Source: Streptosporangium sp. NBC_01495 (GTDB lineage: Bacteria > Actinomycetota > Actinomycetes > Streptosporangiales > Streptosporangiaceae). Taken from it: a stretch of DNA of 64,000 bases. Shown one piece after another: positions 10,301 through 17,312 of the stretch. Position 1 is the first letter of the stretch, and each line of letters starts with the position of its first letter. The stretch lies in contig NZ_CP109430.1 of NCBI RefSeq assembly GCF_036250735.1, positions 8,990,001-9,054,000 on the forward strand. The letters run 5' to 3'. Position numbers and translations under genes: made by a program. The notes below the pieces were generated by a model. That model searched no databases. It was not told the DNA's origin and saw only the letters and a program-made list of their open reading frames with translations.

Positions 10301-10816
10301 GACGGGTCAGCAGACGGAAGCTTCGGCGCGGCTGTGTCGATCATGACCCCCACGGCCCCCGTCCGCCTGTGCAGCGAGCAGGTCGGCACCGGTGGACGAG
10401 ATCTCCTGACCCTGGAGTTCTACAACGCGTGGGAGATCGTGGAGGCGGCGTCGGAGGTCGGCCGGGACCCCCGGCCCGAGTTGCTGTCGGCACCGCCGTC
10501 GCACCGGCGGCACGCCGCGTGGGCGGTGGTGACCGTGAAGGTGGGGAAAGCCGAGAGGTTCGACGTGACGCTGGGCCGCGTGCGGGGCCGGATGCGCGCG
10601 CTGCTCACCTCCCTGGAACGCGCGGGGGTGCGGGACGCGCACGCCTGGCCCCGGCCCTTCGAGACCGGCCCGGGAATCGCCCGGTACGCCGTGGGCCTCG
10701 GCCGCACGCCGCCGGACGCGGCCGGGCTCACCGAGATCACCGCTCCGTGGGCGGCGGGCCTGCGCGGAGTCGGCGTCGAGTGGACGGAGGGCGGCGAGGT
10801 GCCGACACTTCGCTGA
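7352..10816 (+). CDS. MJ1316-EEP-2H-poly(A)polymerase RNA-repair multidomain protein
   Basis: This 1154-residue protein strings RNA end-processing domains together. Residues about 5-80: MJ1316/DUF504 domain (RIRWDPRF, IPWHRI, VWDR), proposed to recognise cyclic RNA ends. About 137-385: endonuclease/exonuclease/phosphatase fold (LTWNTLWDR, ALQEVE, GDLND, SDHYG). About 458-633: 2H phosphoesterase (LigT type) with both histidine motifs, PHVTVMF near 490 and PHLTLGR near 574. About 668-926: nucleotidyltransferase of the poly(A)/CCA type (GSRRLGC, DLDLV, then DVDLVVV), followed by a helical and a C-terminal RNA-binding-like region to 1154. Four low-complexity linkers (near 112-130, 386-452, 765-815, 930-990) separate or interrupt domains. 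Likely opens 2',3'-cyclic phosphates and adds nucleotides for the ligase encoded just upstream. Confidence 0.82.
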   Translation: MSMRTSEEIFHRIRWDPRFDPARFVLGINVRGASPKRVPLPAFVPGGDIPWHRILFVEADGETVWDRSAGLDLIDSSQAGRVRDPRRLRAPFFTARTPFAWDPVAGWRPVSPVPPGSAGSTGSAGSAGSTGYAPTATHLRVLTWNTLWDRYDSDRLDTARRRPLLLEELERADADVIALQEVEAELLGMLLRTPWIRSAYTLSTDPTGRDVDDDGLLLLTRLPVLEAGLHALGPHKAVTAVTVESSAGPIVVAVTHLTSDHSDNGPARRGAELARLAEVLLGVDGDVILLGDLNDGGSGPAKVLGLRDAWTEIHGPGDLTATFDPGVNPLAALSSLSGRASRLDRVLLRGHDLRVTAAALRGDSPAPGGLFVSDHYGVAVDITAGESGYDSPESPGVPGSPRAHGSSGIRGSAGAHGSSGTFDSSGIRGSAAAHGFSGTHSSSGISGIPGVLGARPTARTAVAWIPPVEFWPVIQEIRREHDPQSHRWPPHVTVMFGFVPESGFEEAAPVLAAAVAAISPFTARLRGVRAFSHRDGSTVWLDPASGGPEPWAALRASLERGFPNCRGRSDGYTPHLTLGRVRDPERFAAGWETRLGDGTAPVGELVLLSRRGEEPMRPRATVALGTGEVRWLDHGTYPPGALPDPARTPGDGHDEDDSRERERRGEARAREVVQRLRSSLAEGVVHVAGSRRLGCALADADLDLVAALPSAADLTDVEARVRAALPEATGLRRVIGARVPGLRFRVGDLDVDLVVVPVTVVTTSTDTTGGLSNTNTAGATGSTSITRITEVTGDTAVTDTAGVTDITAVTDIAGAANVTPAEAVSRRVELGEASAIALSAVSDADAVLASVGEHRAAFVGLAREVKAWARARGLDSAPFGGLPGLAWTVLAARTVREAGDLPSDDLLRHFFGTWAAWDWHRPISLRPEALKGAPTGLNSPATNPGEPPIGADGPPEGSDGPARSDGPARSDRPDRPDGSGRFSDGSADGSFGAAVSIMTPTAPVRLCSEQVGTGGRDLLTLEFYNAWEIVEAASEVGRDPRPELLSAPPSHRRHAAWAVVTVKVGKAERFDVTLGRVRGRMRALLTSLERAGVRDAHAWPRPFETGPGIARYAVGLGRTPPDAAGLTEITAPWAAGLRGVGVEWTEGGEVPTLR

Positions 10817-10960
10817 TCACACCCCGGCCCGGGTGGCCCGGCCGAGAGTGGGCCCCCGTCCTCGCGCGTCGACGCCGGAAACCACCGAGGCGGTCGCGTC
10901 CAGCGGGTGCTCGGCGCCCCTACCGGTACGCGCCGAGCGTCGCGGCCCTCGGGACGATCG

Positions 10961-11377
10961 TCAGTCGCGGCAGTTTCGGCAGCGGCCGAAGACCGTCAGA
11001 TGGTGCACGTCGGTGAGGAACCCGAGTTTCTGATCGAGGTTGCCCACGAAGCTCTCCACCAGGTCGGGACTGACCTCGCTGATCTCCCCGCAGCCACGGC
11101 AGACCAGGTGCACATGATCGGCCTCGGCCGTCAGGTGATAGGTGGGGGCGCCGTGCCCGAGGTGGGAGTGGGTGACCATGCCGAGCTCCTCAAGGAGCTC
11201 AAGGGTCCGGTAGACGGTCGATATGTTCACCCCGCGCGCGGTCTCCCGCACCCGGGTGCAGATCTCTTCCGGGGTGGCGTGCTCGCAGGCCTTGACCGCC
11301 TCAAGCACCAGCTGGCGTTGCGGAGTGACCCGGTAACCGCGCGCCCGTAGTTCCTCATGCCACGACGTCTCGGTCAT
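10961..11377 (-). CDS. nur: Fur-family metalloregulator, probably nickel-responsive Nur
   Basis: This 138-residue Fur-family repressor has a winged-helix N-terminus (GYRVTPQRQLVLEAV, NISTVYRTLELLEELG) and a dimerisation domain with the metal-ligand segments HGAPTYH, DHVHLVCRGC and VHHLTVFGRCRNC. The two CxxC pairs give the structural zinc site. The AHLGHGAPTYHL-type stretch and the HLVCR motif closely resemble Streptomyces Nur, and synteny with ygfZ and dtd supports that call, but Zur or PerR-like function cannot be excluded from sequence. Expected targets are nickel transport and superoxide dismutase genes, none of which are in the window. It is convergent with the RNA-repair operon across 144 bp. 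Confidence 0.75.
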   Translation of the reverse strand: MTETSWHEELRARGYRVTPQRQLVLEAVKACEHATPEEICTRVRETARGVNISTVYRTLELLEELGMVTHSHLGHGAPTYHLTAEADHVHLVCRGCGEISEVSPDLVESFVGNLDQKLGFLTDVHHLTVFGRCRNCRD

Positions 11378-11898
11378 ACCAAGAGTCTATGAGCACCGGG
11401 ACTCTCCTCGTCGTTCTCCAGCCCGAGACGCCGAAGAACAACGGGCCGGTGCTCGAAGCAGAGCCCTACCGCCGAAACACGAGAAGCCCGGCCCATCATG
11501 GCGGCCCGCACCGGCGTAAAGCGCTTCGGCGCGGACGAAGGGGAGCGGGACGGCTCGCTCGGAGTCACCGGGCTCGGGGTGGGCGAACGGAAGGCGGCTC
11601 GACACTCCGGAGGATCTGGATCACTTCGAGTTAGGCCCGTCGAGGTCGATGTCCACCTGGCGGAGCCCCAGCGGCCCCCGCCGGGGCTCCATTGACGATC
11701 TTCACTGCGCCCCCACGACCCAATCGATCGATCGGTTGGCTCCACGGGATCCAGGCGTGATCAAGACGGTCGAATCCCCGAATCCATTTCGCCGGGAAGC
11801 CTGAAATCTCCTGTACACGGAAGTTCACACCTCATTGAGAAGCCGATGTTCGCTTGACCCGATCCCGCTGGACTGGCTATCGTCTCTCAATCGATCGA
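11378..11898. other. Intergenic region with operator-like palindrome
   Basis: There is no convincing gene in these 520 bases. Short open frames on both strands lack family features and look like GC-driven noise. The region carries the upstream side of nur and, at its right end, the promoter area of the TetR-amidohydrolase operon, including two related palindromes described separately. Confidence 0.5.
11720..11739. promoter_or_regulatory. Palindromic operator candidate, copy 1
   Basis: The 20-bp sequence CCAATCGATCGATCGGTTGG is an inverted repeat with one mismatched pair. It shares the CAATCGATCGAT core with a second perfect palindrome 170 bp downstream at the TetR gene start. The pairing of two such sites beside a TetR gene suggests autoregulation; no binding is shown. 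Confidence 0.4.
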
Positions 11899-11901
11899 TT
11901 G
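11888..11901. promoter_or_regulatory. Palindromic operator candidate, copy 2, at TetR start
   Basis: CAATCGATCGATTG is a perfect 14-bp palindrome that overlaps the probable TTG start codon (11899-11901) of the downstream TetR gene. Repressor bound here would block transcription start or early elongation of the operon. Confidence 0.45.
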
Positions 11902-12576
11902 GGAACGCCTTTGAAGCATACGGAGATCCAGCAGGCGGCGGTCCGGCTGTTCGCTCAGAAGGGGTACGCCGCGACCGGTATTCGCGAGCTCGGACGTGCC
12001 GCGGGCATCAACTCCGCGACCTTGTACCACTACGCGGGAGGGAAGGAGGAGATCCTCTCCGGCATCATGCGCTCGTGCCTTGACGAGCTGCTGCGCTCCG
12101 CGATCGACGCGGTCGGCGCGTCGGCCGATCCGGGCATTCAGCTGGCGCGCCTGGTAAGGGCGCACGTGGGACTGTCCGCGCTCAATCCGTTGACAGCCAG
12201 GGTGACCGACCAGGAGATGCGCGCCTTGACGTCGGAGGACCGCGAAGCACTTGTCGGCATGCGTGACGACTATGAATCGATCTTCGCCAAGGTCATCGAA
12301 CGCGGCGCACGCACGGGCGCCTTCCAGCTCACCGATCTACGCCTCGCCCGGCTGGCGCTTCTGGAGATGTGCAACGGAGTCGCCAACTGGTACCGGCCGG
12401 ACGGGCGACTCGATGTCGCCGACGTTCAGGACCGGTTCGTCGAGTTCGCCTGCCGTCTCGTCGGGGTGCCGCCGGTGAGTCGCGAGGAGTCCGGAGATCT
12501 GCCGGTTCCAACTCGGCTGGCCAGCGAGCCTGCCGCTGACCACATGCTCACAGCAGGCATGGAGGCCGCAGGATGA
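11899..12576 (+). CDS. TetR/AcrR-family regulator
   Basis: The product (about 225 residues) has an N-terminal TetR helix-turn-helix (IQQAAVRLFAQKGYAATGIRELGRAAGINSATLYHYAGGKEEI, shown here only as the segment from about residue 8 to 50) and a helical ligand domain. The start is uncertain: TTG codons at 11854, 11899 and 11911 are in frame, none with a good Shine-Dalgarno. 11899 is preferred because it leaves a normal short N-terminus before the helix-turn-helix and abuts a palindrome. The stop overlaps the amidohydrolase start by ATGA, so this regulator heads a three-gene operon that it probably controls. Confidence 0.8.
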   Translation: MGTPLKHTEIQQAAVRLFAQKGYAATGIRELGRAAGINSATLYHYAGGKEEILSGIMRSCLDELLRSAIDAVGASADPGIQLARLVRAHVGLSALNPLTARVTDQEMRALTSEDREALVGMRDDYESIFAKVIERGARTGAFQLTDLRLARLALLEMCNGVANWYRPDGRLDVADVQDRFVEFACRLVGVPPVSREESGDLPVPTRLASEPAADHMLTAGMEAAG

Positions 12577-13442
12577 ACATCATCGACGCCCGGGTACGGC
12601 TCCCCCAGGAGCTCCGGCCCAGTCCCACCTATGCCGCTCCCAGTCTGCAGACCGAGCAGTACGACAAGGTTCTGCAGCTGACCGACAAGATGAACACCGG
12701 CCGCCTGGCCGACCTGCTCCAGGTCATGGACGCCGAAGGCATCGGCCGGGCGGTCATGCACGCCGAGTCCGAGGGGGGCGAATCGGCCGACGCGCTCAAC
12801 GAGGCACTGTGCCAGGTCCTGGCCAGGCATCCCGACCGGTTCACGGGCATCGGATGTGTCGACATCGCCGGTGCCCGGCCGACCCGTATCGCCCGGCAGA
12901 CGGCCTCGATCGCCGGCCTCGGTCTGCTCGGGATCACGTTCCAGCCCGCGTTCTTCGGGCTCGACATCGACGATCGCGGCCTCTACCCGATGTACTCACG
13001 TGCCGAGGAACTCGGCCTGATCGTCGCCGTGCACACGGGCATCACCTACAGCCGCATGCACCCTCTGCGCCACGAACGGCCGGAGCTGCTGGACCAGGTG
13101 GCCTGCGACTTCCCCGACCTGACGCTGATCGCCTGCCACGCCGGTTGGCCCTGGGTGACCGAGTACTGCGCGGTGGCGCGCCGTCACCCGACGGTCTATC
13201 TGGAGTTCGGCGCTCTGGCGCCGAAGTATGTCGCCAAGGCCGGGACCGGCTGGGACCCGCTGTTCGGCATGATGCCCAACGTTCTGCGTGATCAGGTGCT
13301 CTACGGCAGCGACTGGCCCATGATGTCCCCCACTCGTGCCGTCGCGGAATGGCGGGCCTCGGGATTGCCGGACGCGGCGCTCCAGGCCCTCCTGCATGAC
13401 AACGCCGCCCGGCTCTTCGGACTCGGAAGCCCATCGCGGTGA
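12573..13442 (+). CDS. Amidohydrolase-2 family protein lacking N-terminal HxH
   Basis: The 289-residue product fits the amidohydrolase-related PF04909 family (TIM-barrel hydrolases and decarboxylases). Family landmarks are AVHTGI (about residue 150), CHAGWPWV (about 188) and YGSDWPMM (about 246), which provide later metal-site histidines and aspartate. The usual N-terminal metal pair, seen as D-x-H-x-H, is replaced by DARVR at residues 5-9, as in some decarboxylase-like members, so metal use may differ. It overlaps the TetR gene (ATGA) and the acyl-CoA ligase gene (GTGA), implying translational coupling and a shared degradative pathway. Substrate unknown. Confidence 0.78.
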   Translation: MNIIDARVRLPQELRPSPTYAAPSLQTEQYDKVLQLTDKMNTGRLADLLQVMDAEGIGRAVMHAESEGGESADALNEALCQVLARHPDRFTGIGCVDIAGARPTRIARQTASIAGLGLLGITFQPAFFGLDIDDRGLYPMYSRAEELGLIVAVHTGITYSRMHPLRHERPELLDQVACDFPDLTLIACHAGWPWVTEYCAVARRHPTVYLEFGALAPKYVAKAGTGWDPLFGMMPNVLRDQVLYGSDWPMMSPTRAVAEWRASGLPDAALQALLHDNAARLFGLGSPSR

Positions 13443-15013
13443 CGCACGGGTCGGCCGAGAACGGCGACGGAGTCACGGTCACCGCCATGCTCACCCGGGC
13501 GGTGGCCGACACCCCCGACGCTGTTTTTCTGCGTACGCGTGAAGGGGACCTGACCTACCGCGAGGTCGAGCGGCGGTCGGCCGGGCTCGCGGCGGCCTTC
13601 TCCCAGGCTGGAATAGGTGCGGGCAGTTGTGTCGCGCTGCTGATGCACAACAGCCTCGATCAGGTTCTTGTCTGGTTCGCCCTGATGCGCCTGGGCGCCG
13701 TCCACGCTCCCCTCAACACCGCCCTGCTCGGGGATCGCCTCGTCCACGCCCTGCGGGTGGCACGGGCCTCGGTGCTGATCGCCGATGCCGAGCTGCTGAC
13801 GGTCCTCACGCCCGTGCTCGGCCGGCTTCCCGAGCTGGATCGGGTCATCGTGAACGGCGTTTCGAGTGACAGGCGGTTCGAGGACCTGGCCGGCTATCGA
13901 CGCGGCGCCGACCTGGCTCCCGTCGCCGAGGTGGACGAGCTGGCCGCGGCGACCATGCTGTTCACCTCCGGCACGACCGGTCCGTCCAAGGCGTGCGTCC
14001 TCTCCCACCGATACCTGGCCCGGCAGGGGCAGTTGCACGCCAAATACATGGGGCTGCGGGCCGACGACGTCCTGTACTGTCCTTTCCCGCTGTTTCACAT
14101 CGACGCGGCCACTCTGACCGTCGTGGCGGCTCTGGCGTGCCGCGGTACGGCCGCGCTGGGCCGCCGCTTCAGCGCCTCACGGTTCTGGGAGGAGGTCCGT
14201 GCCTTCGACGCGTCCGTTTTCAACTTCATGGGCGCGACGCTGACGATCCTGTGGAAACAGCCGCCCGGTGCCAGGGACCGCGATCACCGCGTCCGGCTGG
14301 CGTGGGGGGTGCCCATGCCCGAGTGGCAACGCGGCTGGGAGGAGCGTTTCGGCATCCCGCTCAGACAGGTCTACGGCCTGACCGATGGCGGTATACCTGT
14401 CTATGACCCCGTCGGCGGCCCGCGGAAGCCAGGGGCGTGCGGCCTGGTGATCCCGGAGTTCGACGTTCGGATCGTGAACGACCGTGGAGGGCCGTTGCCC
14501 AGCGGAAGCGTGGGGGAAATCGTCATACGCGGTCGCGAGCCGGGGTTGGTGATGAACGGCTACCACGCGATGCCCAAGGCCACGGCGCGGGTCTTCCAGA
14601 ACGGTTGGCTGCACACCGGCGACCTCGGCACGCTGGACGACGACGGATACCTGACCTTCGAGGGCCGACTCAGCGACTCCATCCGCCGGCGGGGCGAGAA
14701 CATCTCCGCCTACGAGGTAGAACAATTGCTGCTCAGGCATCCGGCGGTGCTGGAGGCTGCCGCCGTCGGCGTACCCAGCGAGCTCACGGAGGAGGACGTC
14801 AAGGTCACCGTCGTTCTCAAACCCGGCATGCGGCTGACGCCTGAGGAGCTGCACGCGTTCTGCCGTGCGACGGCGCCGGGTTTCATGGTGCCCCGCTACA
14901 TCGAGTTGGTGCCGGTGCTCCCGAAGACACCAACGCAGAAGATCGAGAAATTCCGCCTGCGGCAGGACGGGATCACATCGGCCACATGGGACAGTGAGGC
15001 GCGACAGCGCTGA
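13439..15013 (+). CDS. Acyl-CoA synthetase / AMP-dependent ligase (ANL superfamily)
   Basis: This 524-residue enzyme has the ANL motifs: the phosphate-binding loop LFTSGTTGPSK (about residue 177), the YGLTDGG motif (about 307), HTGDLG (about 400), the hinge RLSDSIRRRGENISAYEVE and the C-terminal catalytic lysine in KTPTQKIEK. The order and length resemble crotonobetaine/carnitine-CoA ligase (CaiC) and short aromatic/alicyclic acid-CoA ligases. It activates a carboxylic acid to acyl-AMP and then acyl-CoA. It is the last gene of the TetR-controlled operon; together with the amidohydrolase it suggests a small-acid catabolic route. GTG start overlaps the upstream stop. Confidence 0.85.
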   Translation: MTHGSAENGDGVTVTAMLTRAVADTPDAVFLRTREGDLTYREVERRSAGLAAAFSQAGIGAGSCVALLMHNSLDQVLVWFALMRLGAVHAPLNTALLGDRLVHALRVARASVLIADAELLTVLTPVLGRLPELDRVIVNGVSSDRRFEDLAGYRRGADLAPVAEVDELAAATMLFTSGTTGPSKACVLSHRYLARQGQLHAKYMGLRADDVLYCPFPLFHIDAATLTVVAALACRGTAALGRRFSASRFWEEVRAFDASVFNFMGATLTILWKQPPGARDRDHRVRLAWGVPMPEWQRGWEERFGIPLRQVYGLTDGGIPVYDPVGGPRKPGACGLVIPEFDVRIVNDRGGPLPSGSVGEIVIRGREPGLVMNGYHAMPKATARVFQNGWLHTGDLGTLDDDGYLTFEGRLSDSIRRRGENISAYEVEQLLLRHPAVLEAAAVGVPSELTEEDVKVTVVLKPGMRLTPEELHAFCRATAPGFMVPRYIELVPVLPKTPTQKIEKFRLRQDGITSATWDSEARQR

Positions 15014-15112
15014 CACCCGGATCGGACTTCCCCGCTCCGGCTCCATAAGGTCACGCGCCCGCGCAGTTTTCTCATGGTCCGCAACCGTTGGGCAGATCGG
15101 CGAAAGCGAACG

Positions 15113-16123
15113 CTACTGGTCCTGATTCGCTTCCAGGTAGGCAGCGACGACAGGCGCGCTGCGGTGCGGGGCGAGTCGTTCAGCGAATTCATCCAGTCGC
15201 TGGTCCAGTCGCTGGGACTTGATTCCTGCGGCGGCCTGCTGAACCGGCCTGGCGATCTCGACGGCCCCGTCCAGGTCGCCGCGCTCTGCCAGCACGGTGG
15301 CGTGCAACACGGTGTGCAGAGCGCGAGTGCGGGCATTCGCCGCTGGGAGGTCCATCGCGTCGGCTGCGTGACGCGCGGCTGTCTTGGCATCGCCGAGGTC
15401 CCGTAAAGCGTGCATCACCGAGCCGGAGTAGTGCGCGGGGGTGAACACCCCGAGCCAGTCCGGATCGTGAGCCGGATCGGATCGGGCCATTGCCCGCTCC
15501 GCGATCTGGAGCGTGCGACGGGTCTCGTGCGCGTCGCCGATCAGCGCATGGGCGCGGGCTTCGGTGGTGGTGATCCGGGCGGTCAGCGTCGGTGGGATGG
15601 CCCGGCCGCCCGCGTTGCGGGCCGAGCGCGCGAGCCGTACGGCGGTGCGGGTCTGCCCGACGAACAGAGCCTGCGTGGCGAGATTGCCCAGTACGTAGGC
15701 GCCGTAGGCCGAATCTCCGGCATGCTTGGCCAGGCCCGCCGCCTGGGTGTAGAAGCGCTGGGCGAGTCCCTGATGGCCGACGTCCATCGCCATCCAGCCC
15801 GCCATGTCCGTGAGGGTGGCCGCCGCGACGAACAGGTCACCACCGACCGAGTCGCTGTAGCGGCCCTGCAGCAGCGGAGCGACCTCGGTGTGGAGATACC
15901 CCTCAAGCCATGACAGTGCGTACCCGCCGCCGTGGACGTGATCCAGATGGCGGAACTCATCTCGGGCTTGCTGGAGGCGTTCGACGTCCGCGTCGGTGAC
16001 GGCAGATGTCCCGGTTTCCCGTCCTGTGAACGCTTCTGCCGGAGTATCACGCCAGTCAAGGGCGGCCTCGACAGCCAGCGCGGTGACGAAGGCGCTGCTT
16101 TGCAGGAATCGGCGGCGTTCCAC
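15113..16123 (-). CDS. TPR-like regulator of the actinobacterial XRE-associated type, without its helix-turn-helix
   Basis: The 336-residue product begins MERRRFLQSSAF followed by a hydrophobic stretch and a long series of helical hairpins (repeating ARA/ALIGD, AERAMARSD, AARHAADAMD, ATVLAERGDLDGAVEIARP), resembling tetratricopeptide repeats. In actinomycetes this arrangement usually follows an N-terminal XRE DNA-binding domain; here no helix-turn-helix is encoded before it, and none is visible in the 460 bases upstream. Either this is a naturally HTH-less relative or a truncated copy. It is convergent with the acyl-CoA ligase operon. Function unknown. Confidence 0.65.
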   Translation of the reverse strand: MERRRFLQSSAFVTALAVEAALDWRDTPAEAFTGRETGTSAVTDADVERLQQARDEFRHLDHVHGGGYALSWLEGYLHTEVAPLLQGRYSDSVGGDLFVAAATLTDMAGWMAMDVGHQGLAQRFYTQAAGLAKHAGDSAYGAYVLGNLATQALFVGQTRTAVRLARSARNAGGRAIPPTLTARITTTEARAHALIGDAHETRRTLQIAERAMARSDPAHDPDWLGVFTPAHYSGSVMHALRDLGDAKTAARHAADAMDLPAANARTRALHTVLHATVLAERGDLDGAVEIARPVQQAAAGIKSQRLDQRLDEFAERLAPHRSAPVVAAYLEANQDQ

Positions 16124-16177
16124 GCTGGCTCTCCATAACTCGGTGACCGTCTCTACGCTAACGGCCGGGCTTGCTCT

Positions 16178-16375
16178 CTACCCCGACATGAGCCCCTCGC
16201 TGCCGAGCACGCAGCCTTCCTTCACCTGATTCAGCAGGGCGTCCCAGGTGACTTGGCCACCCTCGATGACGGCTTCCGCGCAGTCGCCCTTGCCGACAGC
16301 CTCCTGCTGGTGGGATACCACCGGCGCTCCTCCCGGCGACACCCAGATCATCGATATAGCCCTGGCACGGTACAC
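16178..16375 (-). CDS. Small hypothetical protein (about 65 residues)
   Basis: A GTG-initiated frame of 65 codons has a strong third-position G/C preference like real genes here, and two tryptophans, three cysteines and a hydrophilic middle (HQQEAVGKGDCAEAV). An internal ATG nine codons in gives a shorter 57-residue version. No family is recognised. It lies in the spacer upstream of the TPR-like regulator on the same strand and could be co-transcribed with it. It may be noise. Confidence 0.4.
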   Translation of the reverse strand: MYRARAISMIWVSPGGAPVVSHQQEAVGKGDCAEAVIEGGQVTWDALLNQVKEGCVLGSEGLMSG

Positions 16376-16587
16376 CCACCACCGGCCACTCCCAGATGAC
16401 TGACTGACTCACCGCAGCAGGACGTACTGCGAGGGCGGTCGCACGGTCAGGTAACGGGTGCGACGGCTCGACGTAGGGCGCCGCACGCGGCACCCAAAGC
16501 CACTCGTCAGAGAACGATCTCAAACGATGACCACGGGGATCGGGGAGGATCGGAACGGTTTTGGGCAGTAGGCACGACCATGCGGGA

Positions 16588-17196
16588 CTACCGCTGGGTC
16601 AGTGCCCGATGCCACAGGTGGATGACGGCCTGGACACGGTCGGTGGTGCCGCTTTCCGCCGGAGGGTCGAGCAGGGCGCCGTGAAGGTGGGCCTCGATGC
16701 CTTGGACGGCCAGCAGCGCGGTCGTCTCCGGGTCGGGACCGCCGGCGTCGAGCCGGTACAACTCGCGGGCCAGGGCGTGGGCGATCCGCTGTTCGGCGTG
16801 GCGGAAGCGGGCGACCAGGTCGGGGGTGCGAGGTGCCAGGTCGAACAGCAGCCGGTGCAGGCCAGGCCGATCGGTGTGCAGGGCTGCCACGCACCGCACC
16901 AGGTCGGTCAGCAGTTGGTACAGCGTCGGGTGGTCGTCGGCGGCGCGGGTGAAGACCAGGTCGACCTGCTCGGCGGCCTGGCTCAGGTGCTGCTCGGCCA
17001 GCGCGACCAGCAACGCGTCCTTGTTGGGGAAGTACTGATAGAGCGAGCCGATGGACACCCCTGCCCGTTCGGCGATCTTGTTGGTGGTGGTGTCGGCGTA
17101 GCCATGCCGCTGGAAAAGCTGAGCAGCCGCTTGCAGGATCGCCTCCACGGTCTCGCGTGAGCGCTGCTGACGGGGGTGTTTACGGGGTGTGAGCAC
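16588..17196 (-). CDS. TetR/AcrR-family regulator
   Basis: The product (202 residues) has a typical TetR DNA-binding domain: SRETVEAILQAAAQLF, then TTTNKIAERAGVSIGSLYQYFPNK (about residues 15-55), and a C-terminal domain of the kind found in efflux or lipid regulators (PF17932-like, tentative). GTG 17196 was chosen because GGAGG lies 5 nt upstream; longer in-frame extensions would run through the operator. It is divergent from a CPBP protease gene, with an inverted repeat between them, so it probably controls both. Confidence 0.82.
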   Translation of the reverse strand: MLTPRKHPRQQRSRETVEAILQAAAQLFQRHGYADTTTNKIAERAGVSIGSLYQYFPNKDALLVALAEQHLSQAAEQVDLVFTRAADDHPTLYQLLTDLVRCVAALHTDRPGLHRLLFDLAPRTPDLVARFRHAEQRIAHALARELYRLDAGGPDPETTALLAVQGIEAHLHGALLDPPAESGTTDRVQAVIHLWHRALTQR

Positions 17197-17204
17197 GGGC
17201 CTCC

Positions 17205-17239
17205 AATGCGAGTACCAAAAACTGAGAATAACTCGCATT
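17205..17239. promoter_or_regulatory. Inverted repeat between divergent TetR and CPBP genes
   Basis: Arms AATGCGAGT (17205-17213) and ACTCGCATT (17231-17239) are exact reverse complements 17 bp apart. Position immediately upstream of the TetR ribosome-binding site, inside the divergent promoter region, makes it a good operator candidate. Confidence 0.5.
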
Positions 17240-17312
17240 ATGGAGTGGCAGGCGCCACTTCGCGCCCCCTCCCCTTCTCCTCCTTTTCTCCTCCTTGAAC
17301 GGAGACCTCTTC

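Noticed and set aside
11374-11745. Minus-strand frame upstream of nur
   Set aside because: The 120-residue translation lacks family features, and its composition is irregular; treated as spacer.
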